Program-made: the position numbers and the translations under genes
The notes under the pieces: model-generated
The model's input: the letters and a program-made list of their open reading frames with translations, nothing else
The model's database searches: none
What the model was told of the DNA's origin: nothing
From: Microbacterium foliorum
GTDB taxonomy: Bacteria; Actinomycetota; Actinomycetes; Actinomycetales; Microbacteriaceae
Length of the DNA stretch: 64,000 bases
Assembly (NCBI RefSeq): GCF_006385575.1
Contig: NZ_CP041040.1
Location: 1,240,001-1,304,000 of the forward strand
Direction: 5' to 3'
In this document: positions 16,032-23,988 of the stretch, piece by piece
Position numbering within the stretch: the stretch's first letter is position 1
How the letters are laid out: the number at the start of each line of letters is the position of its first letter

Positions 16032-16423
16032 AGGGCCTGCACCACATCGAGATCTGGGTGCCCGACATCGATGAAGCCTCGGACAGCTGGGGCTGGCTGC
16101 TGGAACGGCTCGGTCTCGACCTCACTGGCGAGTGGCCAGGTGGGCGCACCTGGTCGGCGGAGGACGCGTACGTGACGGTGACGACGTCACCGAATCTCAC
16201 AGGCGCCGAGCACGACCGCCGTCGCGCCGGGATGAATCACCTGGCGTTCTGGGGTGGCGCCCGGGCAGAGGTCGACGCGATCATCAGCGACGCTGAGGCA
16301 CAGGGGTGGCGCCCGCTGTATCAGGACCGGTACCCGTACGCCGGGGGGCCGGATCACTATGCCGGGTGGGTCGAGAACGACCAGGGCTTCAAGGTCGAGA
16401 TCGTCGCGGATCCGCCCGCGTAG
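16028..16423 (+). CDS. VOC (glyoxalase/bleomycin resistance) family protein
   Basis: 131 residues from a GTG overlapping the previous stop (GTGA). Two beta-alpha-beta-beta-beta modules: HHIEIWVPDIDEASDSWGWLL at the start and MNHLAFWGG in the middle, ending FKVEIVADP. Metal-ligand candidates are the His near residue 6, the His in MNHLAF and the Glu in VEIV. The pattern suits a lactoylglutathione lyase-like or sequestering protein; no substrate can be inferred. Its 3' end abuts a decayed phosphotransferase on the other strand. Confidence 0.8.
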   Translation: MKGLHHIEIWVPDIDEASDSWGWLLERLGLDLTGEWPGGRTWSAEDAYVTVTTSPNLTGAEHDRRRAGMNHLAFWGGARAEVDAIISDAEAQGWRPLYQDRYPYAGGPDHYAGWVENDQGFKVEIVADPPA

Positions 16424-16426
16424 ACA

Positions 16427-16812
16427 TCATCCGAGCGACGTGAGCTCTGCGTCGTCGAGTATGCCCGGAGCGCGGGAGGTCGCGCAGGGCACGTCTCGCC
16501 CGGCACCCACGTCTGCACCGACCACGCCGATGGATACTGCGCCGTCGCCGCACCGATGCCGAGAGAGCGCGGCGATGGCACGACGCAGACGTCTGCGAGT
16601 TCCTCCATCGCCGCAGCCTCAGCGGCGAGTGTCTCTGCCGATTCTGTGACGAGGGGGAACCGAGCCGTGAAGCCGTCGCCGATTCGGACGATCGTGTTCA
16701 CGGTGCCCGTGGTGCGCACGCGCTCGATCGGCAGGTGGGCGAGCGCGGGAAACCGCTGCGCGATCACTCGCGCAGCGGTCTCCTCGGTGAGTGCGAGCCG
16801 GCCCTCGTGCAT
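16427..16812 (-). pseudogene. Remnant of an aminoglycoside/macrolide phosphotransferase-family gene
   Basis: The minus-strand frame starting at 16812 reads the N-lobe of an APH-family kinase: VNTIVRIGDGFTARFPL (nucleotide-binding strands), an ETLAAEAAAMEEL helix and SAWSVQTWVPGE. After about 108 residues the resemblance ends, and the rest of that frame is only the antisense of the VOC gene. In another frame the same strand reads ILDDAELTSLG then TGA at 16427-16429. The entire C-lobe with the HGDxxxxN and DxD catalytic elements is missing. This is a truncated, probably frameshifted relic of a gene normally near 300 residues. Its upstream neighbour is pepP on the same strand. Confidence 0.65.
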
Positions 16813-16821
16813 GCAGCGGGT

Positions 16822-18243
16822 TCAGCTCTGGACGCGAGCGATCCAGGCCTCGACCTCGTCGGCGGTGCGCGGGATGTCGGCCGACAGATTGACCGGACCG
16901 TCCTGCGTCATCAGGATGTCGTCTTCGATGCGCACTCCGATGCCGCGGTATTCCGCGGGCACGGTGAGGTCGTCGATCTGGAAGTAGAGGCCGGGCTCGA
17001 TCGTGAACACCATGCCGGGGGCGAGGATGCCGTCGTAGTACATCTCCCGACGGGCCTGAGCGCAGTCGTGCACATCGATGCCCAGATGGTGCGACGTGCC
17101 GTGCACCATGTAGCGACGGTGCTGTCCACCGGCATCCGCGTCCAGCGCTTCCTGCGCGCTCACCGGAAGCAGGCCCCATTCGGCGACGCGGGCGGCGATC
17201 ACGCGCATGGCGGCCTCGTGCACCTCGCGGAAGCGCACGCCGATCCGCGCGGCGGCGAACGCGGCATCCGCGGCCTCGCGCACCGTCTCGTAGACCCGGC
17301 GCTGCACCTCGGTGAAGGTGCCGGAGACCGGCAGGGTGCGGGTGATGTCCGCGGTGTAGAGGCTGTCTGCCTCGACGCCGGCATCCACGAGGATCAGGTC
17401 TCCGGGCACGACCGTTCCGTCGTTGCGGGTCCAGTGCAGGTAGCAGGCGTGGGGACCGGATGCGGCGATCGTGTCGTAGCCCTCGCCGTTGCCGTCTTCG
17501 CGAGCGCGGCGATGGAAGACGCCCTCGACGACCCGCTCGCCTCGGGCGTGCGAGATCGCCTCGGGAAGCGAGCGGATCACGTCTTCGAAGCCCTTTGCGG
17601 TGACGTCGACGGCGTGGCGCATCTCAGCGATCTCGTACTCGTCCTTGACGAGGCGCAGCTCAGACACGAAGCGGGTGAGGTCATCGTCCTCTTCGAGCAC
17701 CAGCTCGCCCTCGGCGTTCGAGAACGCTTCGAGGTGGTCGGTCGCGACGTCGAGGTCTGCGGCGACCCCGGCGAGCGAAGGGCGCGGACCGATCCAGAAC
17801 TCTCCGACGGTGGCATCCGCGTAGAACTCGGTCGTGGTGCGGTCGGCGCGCTCTCGGAAGTACAGCGTCACGTCGTGGCCGGAGTCGGTCGGCTCGAACA
17901 CCAGGATCGAGTCGGGCTCGGCATCCGATGCCCAGCCGGTGAGGTGCGCGAAGGCCGAGTGGGCGCGGTACGGGTAATCCGTGTCGTTGCTGCGCTGCTT
18001 GAGCGACCCGGCCGGAATGACCAGGCGCTTGCCCGGGAATGCGGCTGAGACGGCGGCGCGGCGCACGGCAGCGAACGGCGCCTGTGCGCGGGGAGCGGGG
18101 ATCGACTCGGGGCGCTCAGCCCATCCGGTCGAGATCGTGTCGAGGAACCCACGGGGGAAGGGCTGCTTCCGGTTCGTGGTGGTGGCTTCGACGGGGGTCT
18201 CAGTGGTGGGCTCTGCGATCGTGTCGCGTTCTGCGGTGCTCAT
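16822..18243 (-). CDS. pepP: Xaa-Pro aminopeptidase (M24B)
   Basis: 473 residues. It removes N-terminal residues before proline from peptides, in the cytoplasm. An N-terminal creatinase-like domain (about 45-220) precedes a pita-bread catalytic domain with the dinuclear metal ligands in order: DAGVEADSLYTADITR (two Asp), HGTSHHLGIDVHD (His), FTIEPGLYF (Glu) and VRIEDD (Glu). The first 25 residues are a Thr/Glu-rich extension of uncertain use. CAGACT lies six bases before the ATG. The peptidase looks intact. Confidence 0.93.
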   Translation of the reverse strand: MSTAERDTIAEPTTETPVEATTTNRKQPFPRGFLDTISTGWAERPESIPAPRAQAPFAAVRRAAVSAAFPGKRLVIPAGSLKQRSNDTDYPYRAHSAFAHLTGWASDAEPDSILVFEPTDSGHDVTLYFRERADRTTTEFYADATVGEFWIGPRPSLAGVAADLDVATDHLEAFSNAEGELVLEEDDDLTRFVSELRLVKDEYEIAEMRHAVDVTAKGFEDVIRSLPEAISHARGERVVEGVFHRRAREDGNGEGYDTIAASGPHACYLHWTRNDGTVVPGDLILVDAGVEADSLYTADITRTLPVSGTFTEVQRRVYETVREAADAAFAAARIGVRFREVHEAAMRVIAARVAEWGLLPVSAQEALDADAGGQHRRYMVHGTSHHLGIDVHDCAQARREMYYDGILAPGMVFTIEPGLYFQIDDLTVPAEYRGIGVRIEDDILMTQDGPVNLSADIPRTADEVEAWIARVQS

Positions 18244-18249
18244 CCCTCC

Positions 18250-18255
18250 AGTCTG
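18250..18255 (-). promoter_or_regulatory. -10-like box of pepP
   Basis: CAGACT on the minus strand, six bases (GGAGGG) before the ATG. Confidence 0.35.
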
Positions 18256-18280
18256 TCACCTGCGTGACGACCGCGGGATG

Positions 18281-19303
18281 TCAGCCTGCGGGCTCGAGCT
18301 GCACCACGAGGCCACGATGATCGCTGCCACCGCCGCCGCCGATCACGACCGATCCGGTCGTCGTCCAGCTGGGCGATGCCATGACGTGGTCGATCGGCGT
18401 GCTCAGCAGTGCCGGCAACGAGCTGGGCCAGGTTCCGCTGAATCCGTTGCCCGATCGGGGGGCTGCGTCGCGGCAGTAGCCCATGTCGCCGCCGTCGACG
18501 CCGAGTCCCGCCATGTGGTCGATCGTCGCGTTGAAATCTCCGGCGAGGATGAAGTCGCCCGCGGGGCACTGGTCGGCGATCCAGCGCAGATCGCTCTGCC
18601 ACTGCGCCATGTCGTCCATGCGCGGTGCGACAGCATGCACGGCGACGATCGTCGGACCTGCGCCATCGATCGGCATCAGCACCGCACTGGGCACCGAGCC
18701 GGTGTTGTTCGAGCCGTCCTCCGATGACGCGATCACGGAGTACTCGCCGAGGTCGGGGGAGACCAGGACGGTCGTGTGCCACGACTTCGGACCGTCGACG
18801 ACGTCGGGTTTGAACTGCACGTGGTGCACCCACATCGGGTGATCCTGATCACGAAGCAGCACGGCGACCTGCTCGCCGACCTCCTCCGTGGTCTCGGGGA
18901 GCGCGACGATATCGGCGCCTCGATCGAGGATCTCCCGGGCGATCTCCTCGGCGGACACCTCGTCACCGGCGGTGTTCCAGGTGAGCACGCGGAGGCTCGA
19001 ATCAGTGGGGGCGGGGAGCGTGTCTGCGCCGAACCCGCGCAGGAAGCCGATGGCTCCGGTCGCCCCGGCCCCGAGCAGTGCGACGATCAGGACCGATGCC
19101 GCGAAGCCGCGCAACGGCTTCGCGAGGAGGAGGAACAGCGACAGCGCCGCGATGACGAGGAACGCCGCGAGCACCACTCCACGGGCGGCCACGATCTGAG
19201 CGAACGGGAATGTCTGCTCGAGGTGGAAGAACTGCGGCCACACCACGACTGCCGTCGCGATCGCGAACAGCACGGTGAACAGGATCCCCAGTAGTCGAAA
19301 CAT
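18281..19303 (-). CDS. Membrane-anchored endonuclease/exonuclease/phosphatase (EEP) family protein
   Basis: 340 residues. Three N-terminal hydrophobic helices (about 4-24, 36-58, 67-90) anchor an extracytoplasmic EEP domain whose motifs are complete: RVLTWNTAGD (Asn), VALPETTEE (Glu), LAGDFNATIDH (Asp, Asn), TPIDHVMAS (Asp-His) and GGSDHRGL (Asp, His). Proteins of this layout are phosphodiesterases, possibly acting on phospholipids or extracellular nucleic acid; the substrate is unknown. I took the ATG preceded by GGAGGGG; the open frame extends 30 residues upstream without family resemblance. TAGGCT lies seven bases before the start. Confidence 0.85.
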   Translation of the reverse strand: MFRLLGILFTVLFAIATAVVVWPQFFHLEQTFPFAQIVAARGVVLAAFLVIAALSLFLLLAKPLRGFAASVLIVALLGAGATGAIGFLRGFGADTLPAPTDSSLRVLTWNTAGDEVSAEEIAREILDRGADIVALPETTEEVGEQVAVLLRDQDHPMWVHHVQFKPDVVDGPKSWHTTVLVSPDLGEYSVIASSEDGSNNTGSVPSAVLMPIDGAGPTIVAVHAVAPRMDDMAQWQSDLRWIADQCPAGDFILAGDFNATIDHMAGLGVDGGDMGYCRDAAPRSGNGFSGTWPSSLPALLSTPIDHVMASPSWTTTGSVVIGGGGGSDHRGLVVQLEPAG

Positions 19304-19310
19304 CCCCTCC

Positions 19311-19316
19311 AGCCTA
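19311..19316 (-). promoter_or_regulatory. -10 box of the EEP gene
   Basis: TAGGCT on the minus strand, seven bases before the ATG; the spacer is GGAGGGG. Confidence 0.5.
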
Positions 19317-19379
19317 GAAGTCCTCGCTGTGAAGTCCCTAGAGCGACGGGCATGCGCGACCGGGGTCTGCCGTCGTCGG

Positions 19380-19385
19380 TACGCT
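19380..19385 (+). promoter_or_regulatory. -10 box of the PHP gene (leaderless)
   Basis: TACGCT, six bases before the ATG (spacer cggagc). Confidence 0.5.
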
Positions 19386-19391
19386 CGGAGC

Positions 19392-20267
19392 ATGGCCTCC
19401 GCTCGCTCCCGCCGTTTCGCCGGTCCGTCCGACCTGCATATGCACTCGAATCATTCGGACGGCACTGAGGCGCCCGCCGAGGTCGTGCGTCAGGCGCAGC
19501 GGTTCGGGGTGCGCACGATGGCGCTGACCGATCATGACCGCACCACGGGGTGGGACGAGGCGACGGCGGCGACGGCAGAGCTCGGGATGACGTTCCTCCC
19601 CGGCATGGAGCTCTCGGCGAAGCACGAGTGGCGCAGCGTGCACGTTCTGGGCTACCTGTTCGATCCCCTCGACGAGGCGCTCAGAGCTGAGACCGATCGG
19701 ATCCGAGGGGATCGGATCGGGCGAGCCGAGCGGATCGTCCGCAGCATCGGTCGCGACTACGACCTCGACTGGGACGACGTGCTCGCCCAGACCGCCCTGG
19801 ACGCGACAGTCGGCCGTCCGCACATCGCCGACGCTCTCGTCGCTCGGGGGATCGTCCGGGATCGCACCGAGGCGTTCGACGGGATCCTGCACCCGCGCGA
19901 GGGCTACTACGAACCGCATTACGCCCCCGACCCTCTCACCGCGGTGCGTCTGATCACGGATGCCGGAGGGGTGGCGATCATCGCGCACCCCGCGACGGTC
20001 GGGCGCGACCACATGATGCCGTTGCATTTCATCGAGCAGCTGATCGCCGCGGGCTTGGGTGGTTTCGAGATCGATCACCGTGAGAACACTGCGGCGGGCA
20101 AGAAGGCGCTGCATACGATCGCGGCGAAGCACGACCTGATCATCACCGGCTCGAGCGACTACCACGGCACCGGAAAGCCCAACCTGCCCGGCGAGAACAC
20201 CACCTCCGACGAGATGGTGCAGAGGCTCGTCGAGCGCGCGACCGGAACCGCACCGCGCTACGCCTGA
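19392..20267 (+). CDS. PHP-domain metal-dependent phosphoesterase
   Basis: 291 residues. The PHP signature DLHMHSNHSDGT lies at about 14-25; further metal ligands are TDHDRTTGWDE, MELSAKHEW, IAHPATV and GSSDYHGTGKPN. This matches the PHP family of 3',5'-nucleoside bisphosphate phosphatases/RNase AM-like enzymes (TrpH/YciV), which hydrolyse pAp or digest short 5'-phosphorylated RNA. ATG 19392 is where family proteins begin and follows a -10-like hexamer at the expected spacing. Confidence 0.87.
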   Translation: MASARSRRFAGPSDLHMHSNHSDGTEAPAEVVRQAQRFGVRTMALTDHDRTTGWDEATAATAELGMTFLPGMELSAKHEWRSVHVLGYLFDPLDEALRAETDRIRGDRIGRAERIVRSIGRDYDLDWDDVLAQTALDATVGRPHIADALVARGIVRDRTEAFDGILHPREGYYEPHYAPDPLTAVRLITDAGGVAIIAHPATVGRDHMMPLHFIEQLIAAGLGGFEIDHRENTAAGKKALHTIAAKHDLIITGSSDYHGTGKPNLPGENTTSDEMVQRLVERATGTAPRYA

Positions 20268-20317
20268 CGGCGGTCGTTGCGCGGGCCGCCTCCGGAGCGG
20301 TGCCTGGGCGAGACAGC

Positions 20318-20357
20318 AGAGGGGGCGGATGCCGCTGCTGCAGCATCCGCCCCCTCT
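20318..20357. terminator. Bidirectional terminator
   Basis: A perfect 15-bp stem AGAGGGGGCGGATGC / GCATCCGCCCCCTCT around a 10-nt loop, between the convergent PHP and DEAD-box genes. Confidence 0.75.
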
Positions 20358-20365
20358 GAGGTAGA

Positions 20366-21889
20366 TCAGGCTCCGGTGACCGGAGCTGCTCCCGTGCCGC
20401 CCGAGCCACCACGACGACGACGGCGACGACGCGCCGGTGCAGGCTTGCCGTCGTGATGCTCCTTGCCTGCGCCGTCATGGGTGCCGGCGCCCTCGGCGCT
20501 GCGATCGGCTGACGGTGCGGACTGCGAGCCATCGGCCGGCGCCTCGGAAGCGCCTTCTGCGAACGTCGAACCGACCGGGGTCGAACCGCCGCGGCGACGC
20601 CGACGGCGACGGGTGCCGCCCTCGTCCGTGCCCTCGGCCGCGACGTCCGCTGCACGCTCTGGGCGCGGAGTCCGCTCGGTCTTCACCGACTGCGTCTTCG
20701 GTGCCGACACCAGGCGGCCCTTCGTGCCGGCGGGGATGTCGAGGTCTTCGAACAGGTGCGGGCTCGACGAGTACGTCTCGGTGGGTTCGGGCTGGCCGAA
20801 CTCGAGGGCCCGGTTGATCAGTGCCCACTTGTGCAGGTCTTCCCAGTCGACGAACGTCACGGCGATGCCGGTCTTGCCCGCGCGCCCGGTGCGGCCGACG
20901 CGGTGCAGGTACGTCTTGTCCTCGTCAGGGATCGTGTGGTTGATGACGTGGGTGACGTCATCGACGTCGATGCCGCGCGCGGCGACGTCGGTCGCGACCA
21001 GCACATCCCGCTTGCCGGCCTTGAAGGCCGCCATCGAGCGCTCCCGCTGATCCTGGCCCATGTCGCCGTGCACGCCGCCGACGTTGAATCCGCGGTCGCT
21101 GAGCTCGTCGACCAGACGCTGCGCGGCACGCTTGGTGCGCGTGAAGATGACGGTCTTGCCTCGCCCCTCGGCCTGCAGGATGCGGGCGATGATCTCGTCC
21201 TTGTCGAGCGAGTGCGCCCGGTAGACGAGGTGCTTGATGTTCGCCTGGGTGAGGCCCTCATCGGGGTCGCTGGCACGGATGTGGATCGGGTTCGACATGA
21301 ATCGACGAGCGAGCGCGACGATCGGGCCGGGCATGGTGGCCGAGAACAGCTGAGTATGCCTCACAGCGGGGACCTTCTGGAAGATCTTCTCGATGTCGGC
21401 GAGGAAGCCCAGGTCGAGCATCTTGTCGGCCTCGTCGAGGACGACCTCGGTCGCGTTCGACAGGTCGAGCAGGCGCTGGCCGGCGAGGTCGATCAGACGA
21501 CCCGGCGTGCCGACGACGATCTGCGCGCCGGCCTTGAGCTGGTCGATCTGACCCTCGTATGCCTTGCCGCCGTAGATCGCGACGACGCTGGTCGAGCGGT
21601 TGCTCGTGAGCAGGTCGATGTCTTCGTACACCTGCACGGCGAGCTCGCGGGTGGGAACGACGATGAGCGCCTTGACGCCGTGCTCGGGGTCGAGCCCCAG
21701 TCGCTGCACGACGGGGATGCCGAATCCGAAGGTCTTGCCGGTGCCGGTCTTGGCCTGGCCGATGATGTCCTGGCCGGGAAGGCCGAGGGGGATGGTCTGC
21801 TCCTGGATGGGGAAGGCGTCGATGATGCCCTTGGCGGCGAGTGCGTCGATGATGTCCTGATCGATTCCGAGATCAGCGAAGGTTGTCAA
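20366..21889 (-). CDS. DEAD-box RNA helicase with basic tail (RhlE/CsdA-like)
   Basis: 507 residues, TTG start (no ATG or GTG is available at the family's beginning, MTTFADLGI). Core motifs: DAFPIQEQTIP (Q-motif), AKTGTGKT (46-53), PTRELAVQ, VLDEADKMLDLGF, SATMPG, VLVATDVAARGIDVDDV and HRVGRTGRAG. From about residue 405 the chain is low complexity, with two arginine clusters (RRRRRRRGG and RRRRRRRGGSGG) framing a Gly/Ala/Ser-rich linker, likely an RNA-binding tail. Corresponds to Rv3211 (rhlE) by position next to the ferritin-like gene. Family role: structured-RNA remodelling in ribosome biogenesis, cold adaptation or mRNA turnover. Confidence 0.92.
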   Translation of the reverse strand: MTTFADLGIDQDIIDALAAKGIIDAFPIQEQTIPLGLPGQDIIGQAKTGTGKTFGFGIPVVQRLGLDPEHGVKALIVVPTRELAVQVYEDIDLLTSNRSTSVVAIYGGKAYEGQIDQLKAGAQIVVGTPGRLIDLAGQRLLDLSNATEVVLDEADKMLDLGFLADIEKIFQKVPAVRHTQLFSATMPGPIVALARRFMSNPIHIRASDPDEGLTQANIKHLVYRAHSLDKDEIIARILQAEGRGKTVIFTRTKRAAQRLVDELSDRGFNVGGVHGDMGQDQRERSMAAFKAGKRDVLVATDVAARGIDVDDVTHVINHTIPDEDKTYLHRVGRTGRAGKTGIAVTFVDWEDLHKWALINRALEFGQPEPTETYSSSPHLFEDLDIPAGTKGRLVSAPKTQSVKTERTPRPERAADVAAEGTDEGGTRRRRRRRGGSTPVGSTFAEGASEAPADGSQSAPSADRSAEGAGTHDGAGKEHHDGKPAPARRRRRRRGGSGGTGAAPVTGA

Positions 21890-22043
21890 TGTTCAGATTG
21901 CCTGTCCGGCGACCTGCGAGGATCGCCACGTTCACGGATCCACGCCGTCTTTGTGCCACAGGCGCGGGCCCCGCTCCGACGGCGGGGACACCGACAGCCT
22001 ACCCGAGGGGGTGGTGGCGCCCGGAAGGACCCCTTCGTCCGAG

Positions 22044-22049
22044 TATTGT
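22044..22049 (+). promoter_or_regulatory. -10 box of the ferritin-like gene (leaderless)
   Basis: TATTGT, seven bases before GTG 22057. It overlaps an earlier in-frame GTG (22048), which therefore cannot be in the transcript if this promoter is used. Confidence 0.5.
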
Positions 22050-22056
22050 GAACCCC

Positions 22057-22770
22057 GTGGTGAACTGGTTCTGGAAGCGTAGGACGCCCCGGCGCACACT
22101 GACGTTGCGCAGTCGAGGGGATCAAGGCGCGGCGACGCGTGTCGACTTCGCCGAACTCGCGCCGGAGCTTCCACGATTCCTCGGACAGGCCGCGTACCTG
22201 CAGCTGGGGTACTTCGAGACACTCACCCGACTGATCAGGGCGACGCCCGAGCTCTCCGAGAAGGAATCCCTGTCTCGTGCGGCCGGTGCAGCCCTGACGA
22301 AGCATCGAGCCATCGTCGACCTGATCGCCGAGCGCGGTGACGATCCGACGCAGCTCATGCTCCCGTTCCGCGAGAATCTCGACGCCTTCCGTCGCAAGAC
22401 GATCGGGGCGCGTCCACGCGAGACGCTGTTGGCCGTCTACATCACCGCAGGCATGCTGGACGACTTCTACTTCGCCCTCGCCTCGAGCTACGGAGAGACC
22501 GGCGAGCGGGTGGCGGCCATCCTCGCTGAGGACGATGCACGCCACGAGATCGTCGCGATCATCCAGGAGACCATCGACGGCGACGGCGAATGGCGGTCGC
22601 TGCTCTCGATGTGGGCGCGCCGCCTGGTGGGGGACACGATTCTCGTGTGCCGCTCGGCGCTGCGGCAGCCCGAACTCGCCGCCATGAGCGAAGACCGCGT
22701 CGAGCTGGTCTACACCGAGCTCATGGGCGCGCACGCCCGCCGCATGGATGCGATGGGTCTCGCCTCCTAA
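22057..22770 (+). CDS. Ferritin-like fold protein (MiaE-like, PF13794 type)
   Basis: 237 residues. All-helical, with carboxylate/histidine pairs in ferritin-like order: QLGYFETLTRL, LTKHRAIVDLIAE, ITAGMLDDFYFALA and LAEDDARHEIVAII. The family is annotated as tRNA-(ms2io6A)-hydroxylase-like or ferritin-like and is conserved beside rhlE and DUF3107 in actinobacteria (Rv3210c). Di-iron binding and function are inferred. GTG 22057 was chosen because a TATTGT box sits seven bases upstream; GTG 22048 and GTG 22060 are alternatives. Its stop codon overlaps that of the convergent gene by four bases. Confidence 0.8.
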   Translation: MVNWFWKRRTPRRTLTLRSRGDQGAATRVDFAELAPELPRFLGQAAYLQLGYFETLTRLIRATPELSEKESLSRAAGAALTKHRAIVDLIAERGDDPTQLMLPFRENLDAFRRKTIGARPRETLLAVYITAGMLDDFYFALASSYGETGERVAAILAEDDARHEIVAIIQETIDGDGEWRSLLSMWARRLVGDTILVCRSALRQPELAAMSEDRVELVYTELMGAHARRMDAMGLAS

Positions 22771-23276
22771 ACCGCAGCGGTCTGCGCACGCATGCGCTCG
22801 AGCCGCCGGGTCAGCCGCCATGCGACGACGGCGGGAACGGCGCCCACCACGCCGAACGAGATGTCGATGAGCTGCCAGCCGAGCGGGATGCCCCGGATGC
22901 TGCCGGCGATGAGAGCGAGCGGCACGACACCGACGCACGCGATGACGCCGAACTGGATGACCCAGATGTTGCGCACCGGGTCGATGAGTGGGCCGATGAA
23001 CACGACCGCGATGACGAGGTGCGCGAAGGCGAGCCAGTCCGTGCCGTATGCGATGAACGAGTACCGCGCGTCGACATCGGAGAGGGCATCGGCCACTCGG
23101 TCGACCCACCCGACTGCGTCAGGGAGCCAGACGGAAACGGGAGAGTCGTGGAGAACGCTCGACGCGAACTCCAATTCCAGCCGCAACGGAAAAGCCGTGA
23201 CACCGCTGACCACGAGGCCCAGCATCAGCACGCCGATGCTGATGCGGATCCATCGCAGTGTGCGACGCTCGCTCAC
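22767..23276 (-). CDS. Four-helix membrane protein of unknown function
   Basis: 169 residues from GTG. Hydrophobic segments at about 9-28, 75-95, 104-125 and 132-152; an extracytoplasmic loop (about 30-70) is acidic. No recognised motif. It is the last of three minus-strand genes (DUF3107, a 95-residue membrane protein, this one) separated by 6-7 bases, so all are probably one transcript. The convergent ferritin-like gene shares four bases with its 3' end. Confidence 0.6.
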   Translation of the reverse strand: MSERRTLRWIRISIGVLMLGLVVSGVTAFPLRLELEFASSVLHDSPVSVWLPDAVGWVDRVADALSDVDARYSFIAYGTDWLAFAHLVIAVVFIGPLIDPVRNIWVIQFGVIACVGVVPLALIAGSIRGIPLGWQLIDISFGVVGAVPAVVAWRLTRRLERMRAQTAAV

Positions 23277-23282
23277 TGGCGC

Positions 23283-23570
23283 TCAGATGCCGAGTGCGGC
23301 CTTGGCCGACGCGTCCGACCGGCGGCGTGAGGCGACGATCGCGACGGTGACCCCTGCTGCGATGACGACGGAGCCGACGATGCTCGCGACCCACAGCCAG
23401 ATGCTGCCCTCTCCGACGCCGAGCCATTGCAGGCCCGTGTAGAAGAGGGCGGCGAGGGCTGTGGCGATCGCGGGCGTCAGGGCGACTCCGCGCAGCTCGC
23501 GGCCACCGATCATGTAGTGGGCCGCGATGCCGAGCACGCACGCTCCGACGAGAGCGAGGAGGATGTACAT
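23283..23570 (-). CDS. Small three-helix membrane protein
   Basis: 95 residues, MYILLALVGACVLGIAAHYM onward. Three hydrophobic helices (about 2-20, 28-46, 57-80), a short basic C-terminus, no catalytic motif. It lies between DUF3107 and the 169-residue membrane protein with 6-7 base gaps; function unknown. Confidence 0.65.
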   Translation of the reverse strand: MYILLALVGACVLGIAAHYMIGGRELRGVALTPAIATALAALFYTGLQWLGVGEGSIWLWVASIVGSVVIAAGVTVAIVASRRRSDASAKAALGI

Positions 23571-23577
23571 CGTGGCG

Positions 23578-23802
23578 TCAGGCGAAGAAGCCGACGCGAC
23601 GAGACTCCTCGGTGCCGAGCTCGATGTAGGCGAGGTTCGCGGTCGGAACCAGGTAGGAGTTGCCCTTCACATCGGCGAAGCTCAGGTGAGAGGTGTTCTG
23701 CTCGAGAGCCGAGGAGACCTGCGTGCGGACCTCGTCCGCGCTCGAAGCGGTCTCGAAGCTGAGCTCGCGGCCGGTGTTGATGATGCCGATGCGGATTTCC
23801 AC
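23578..23802 (-). CDS. DUF3107 protein
   Basis: 74 residues, VEIRIGIINTGRELSFETAS onward, from GTG with an AGGAG ribosome binding site eight bases upstream. The family is a small actinobacterial protein (TB9.4/Rv3208A-like) that binds ATP analogues or is of unknown role; I know of no firm function. In Mycobacterium it lies next to the ferritin-like and rhlE genes, as here. The open frame runs far upstream, but only this last part is coding. It is divergent from adnA across 186 bp. Confidence 0.88.
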   Translation of the reverse strand: MEIRIGIINTGRELSFETASSADEVRTQVSSALEQNTSHLSFADVKGNSYLVPTANLAYIELGTEESRRVGFFA

Positions 23803-23975
23803 GCGTACTCCTGTTTTCCAGTCGACGATGCTGTGGTCGAGTCGACCTCGGGGGCCGACGACTGCGCCCAACTCTACCGGGCGGCGAGACGACGGGATCC
23901 GCCGATCGGGCCGGTTTCGCCCTGAGCGCACAGCGTCGCGGGAGGGCGGCGGGCGGCGATGTCCGTGCGCCGCAG

Positions 23976-23981
23976 TAGCGT
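23976..23981 (+). promoter_or_regulatory. -10 box of adnA
   Basis: TAGCGT, seven bases before the adnA ATG; the spacer GGAGGAC is also a perfect ribosome binding site, so the true mRNA end is uncertain. Confidence 0.45.
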
Positions 23982-23988
23982 GGAGGAC

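Noticed and set aside
16357..16426. Last part of the minus-strand frame beyond the phosphotransferase remnant
   Set aside because: It is only the antisense of the VOC gene's 3' end and has no family resemblance.
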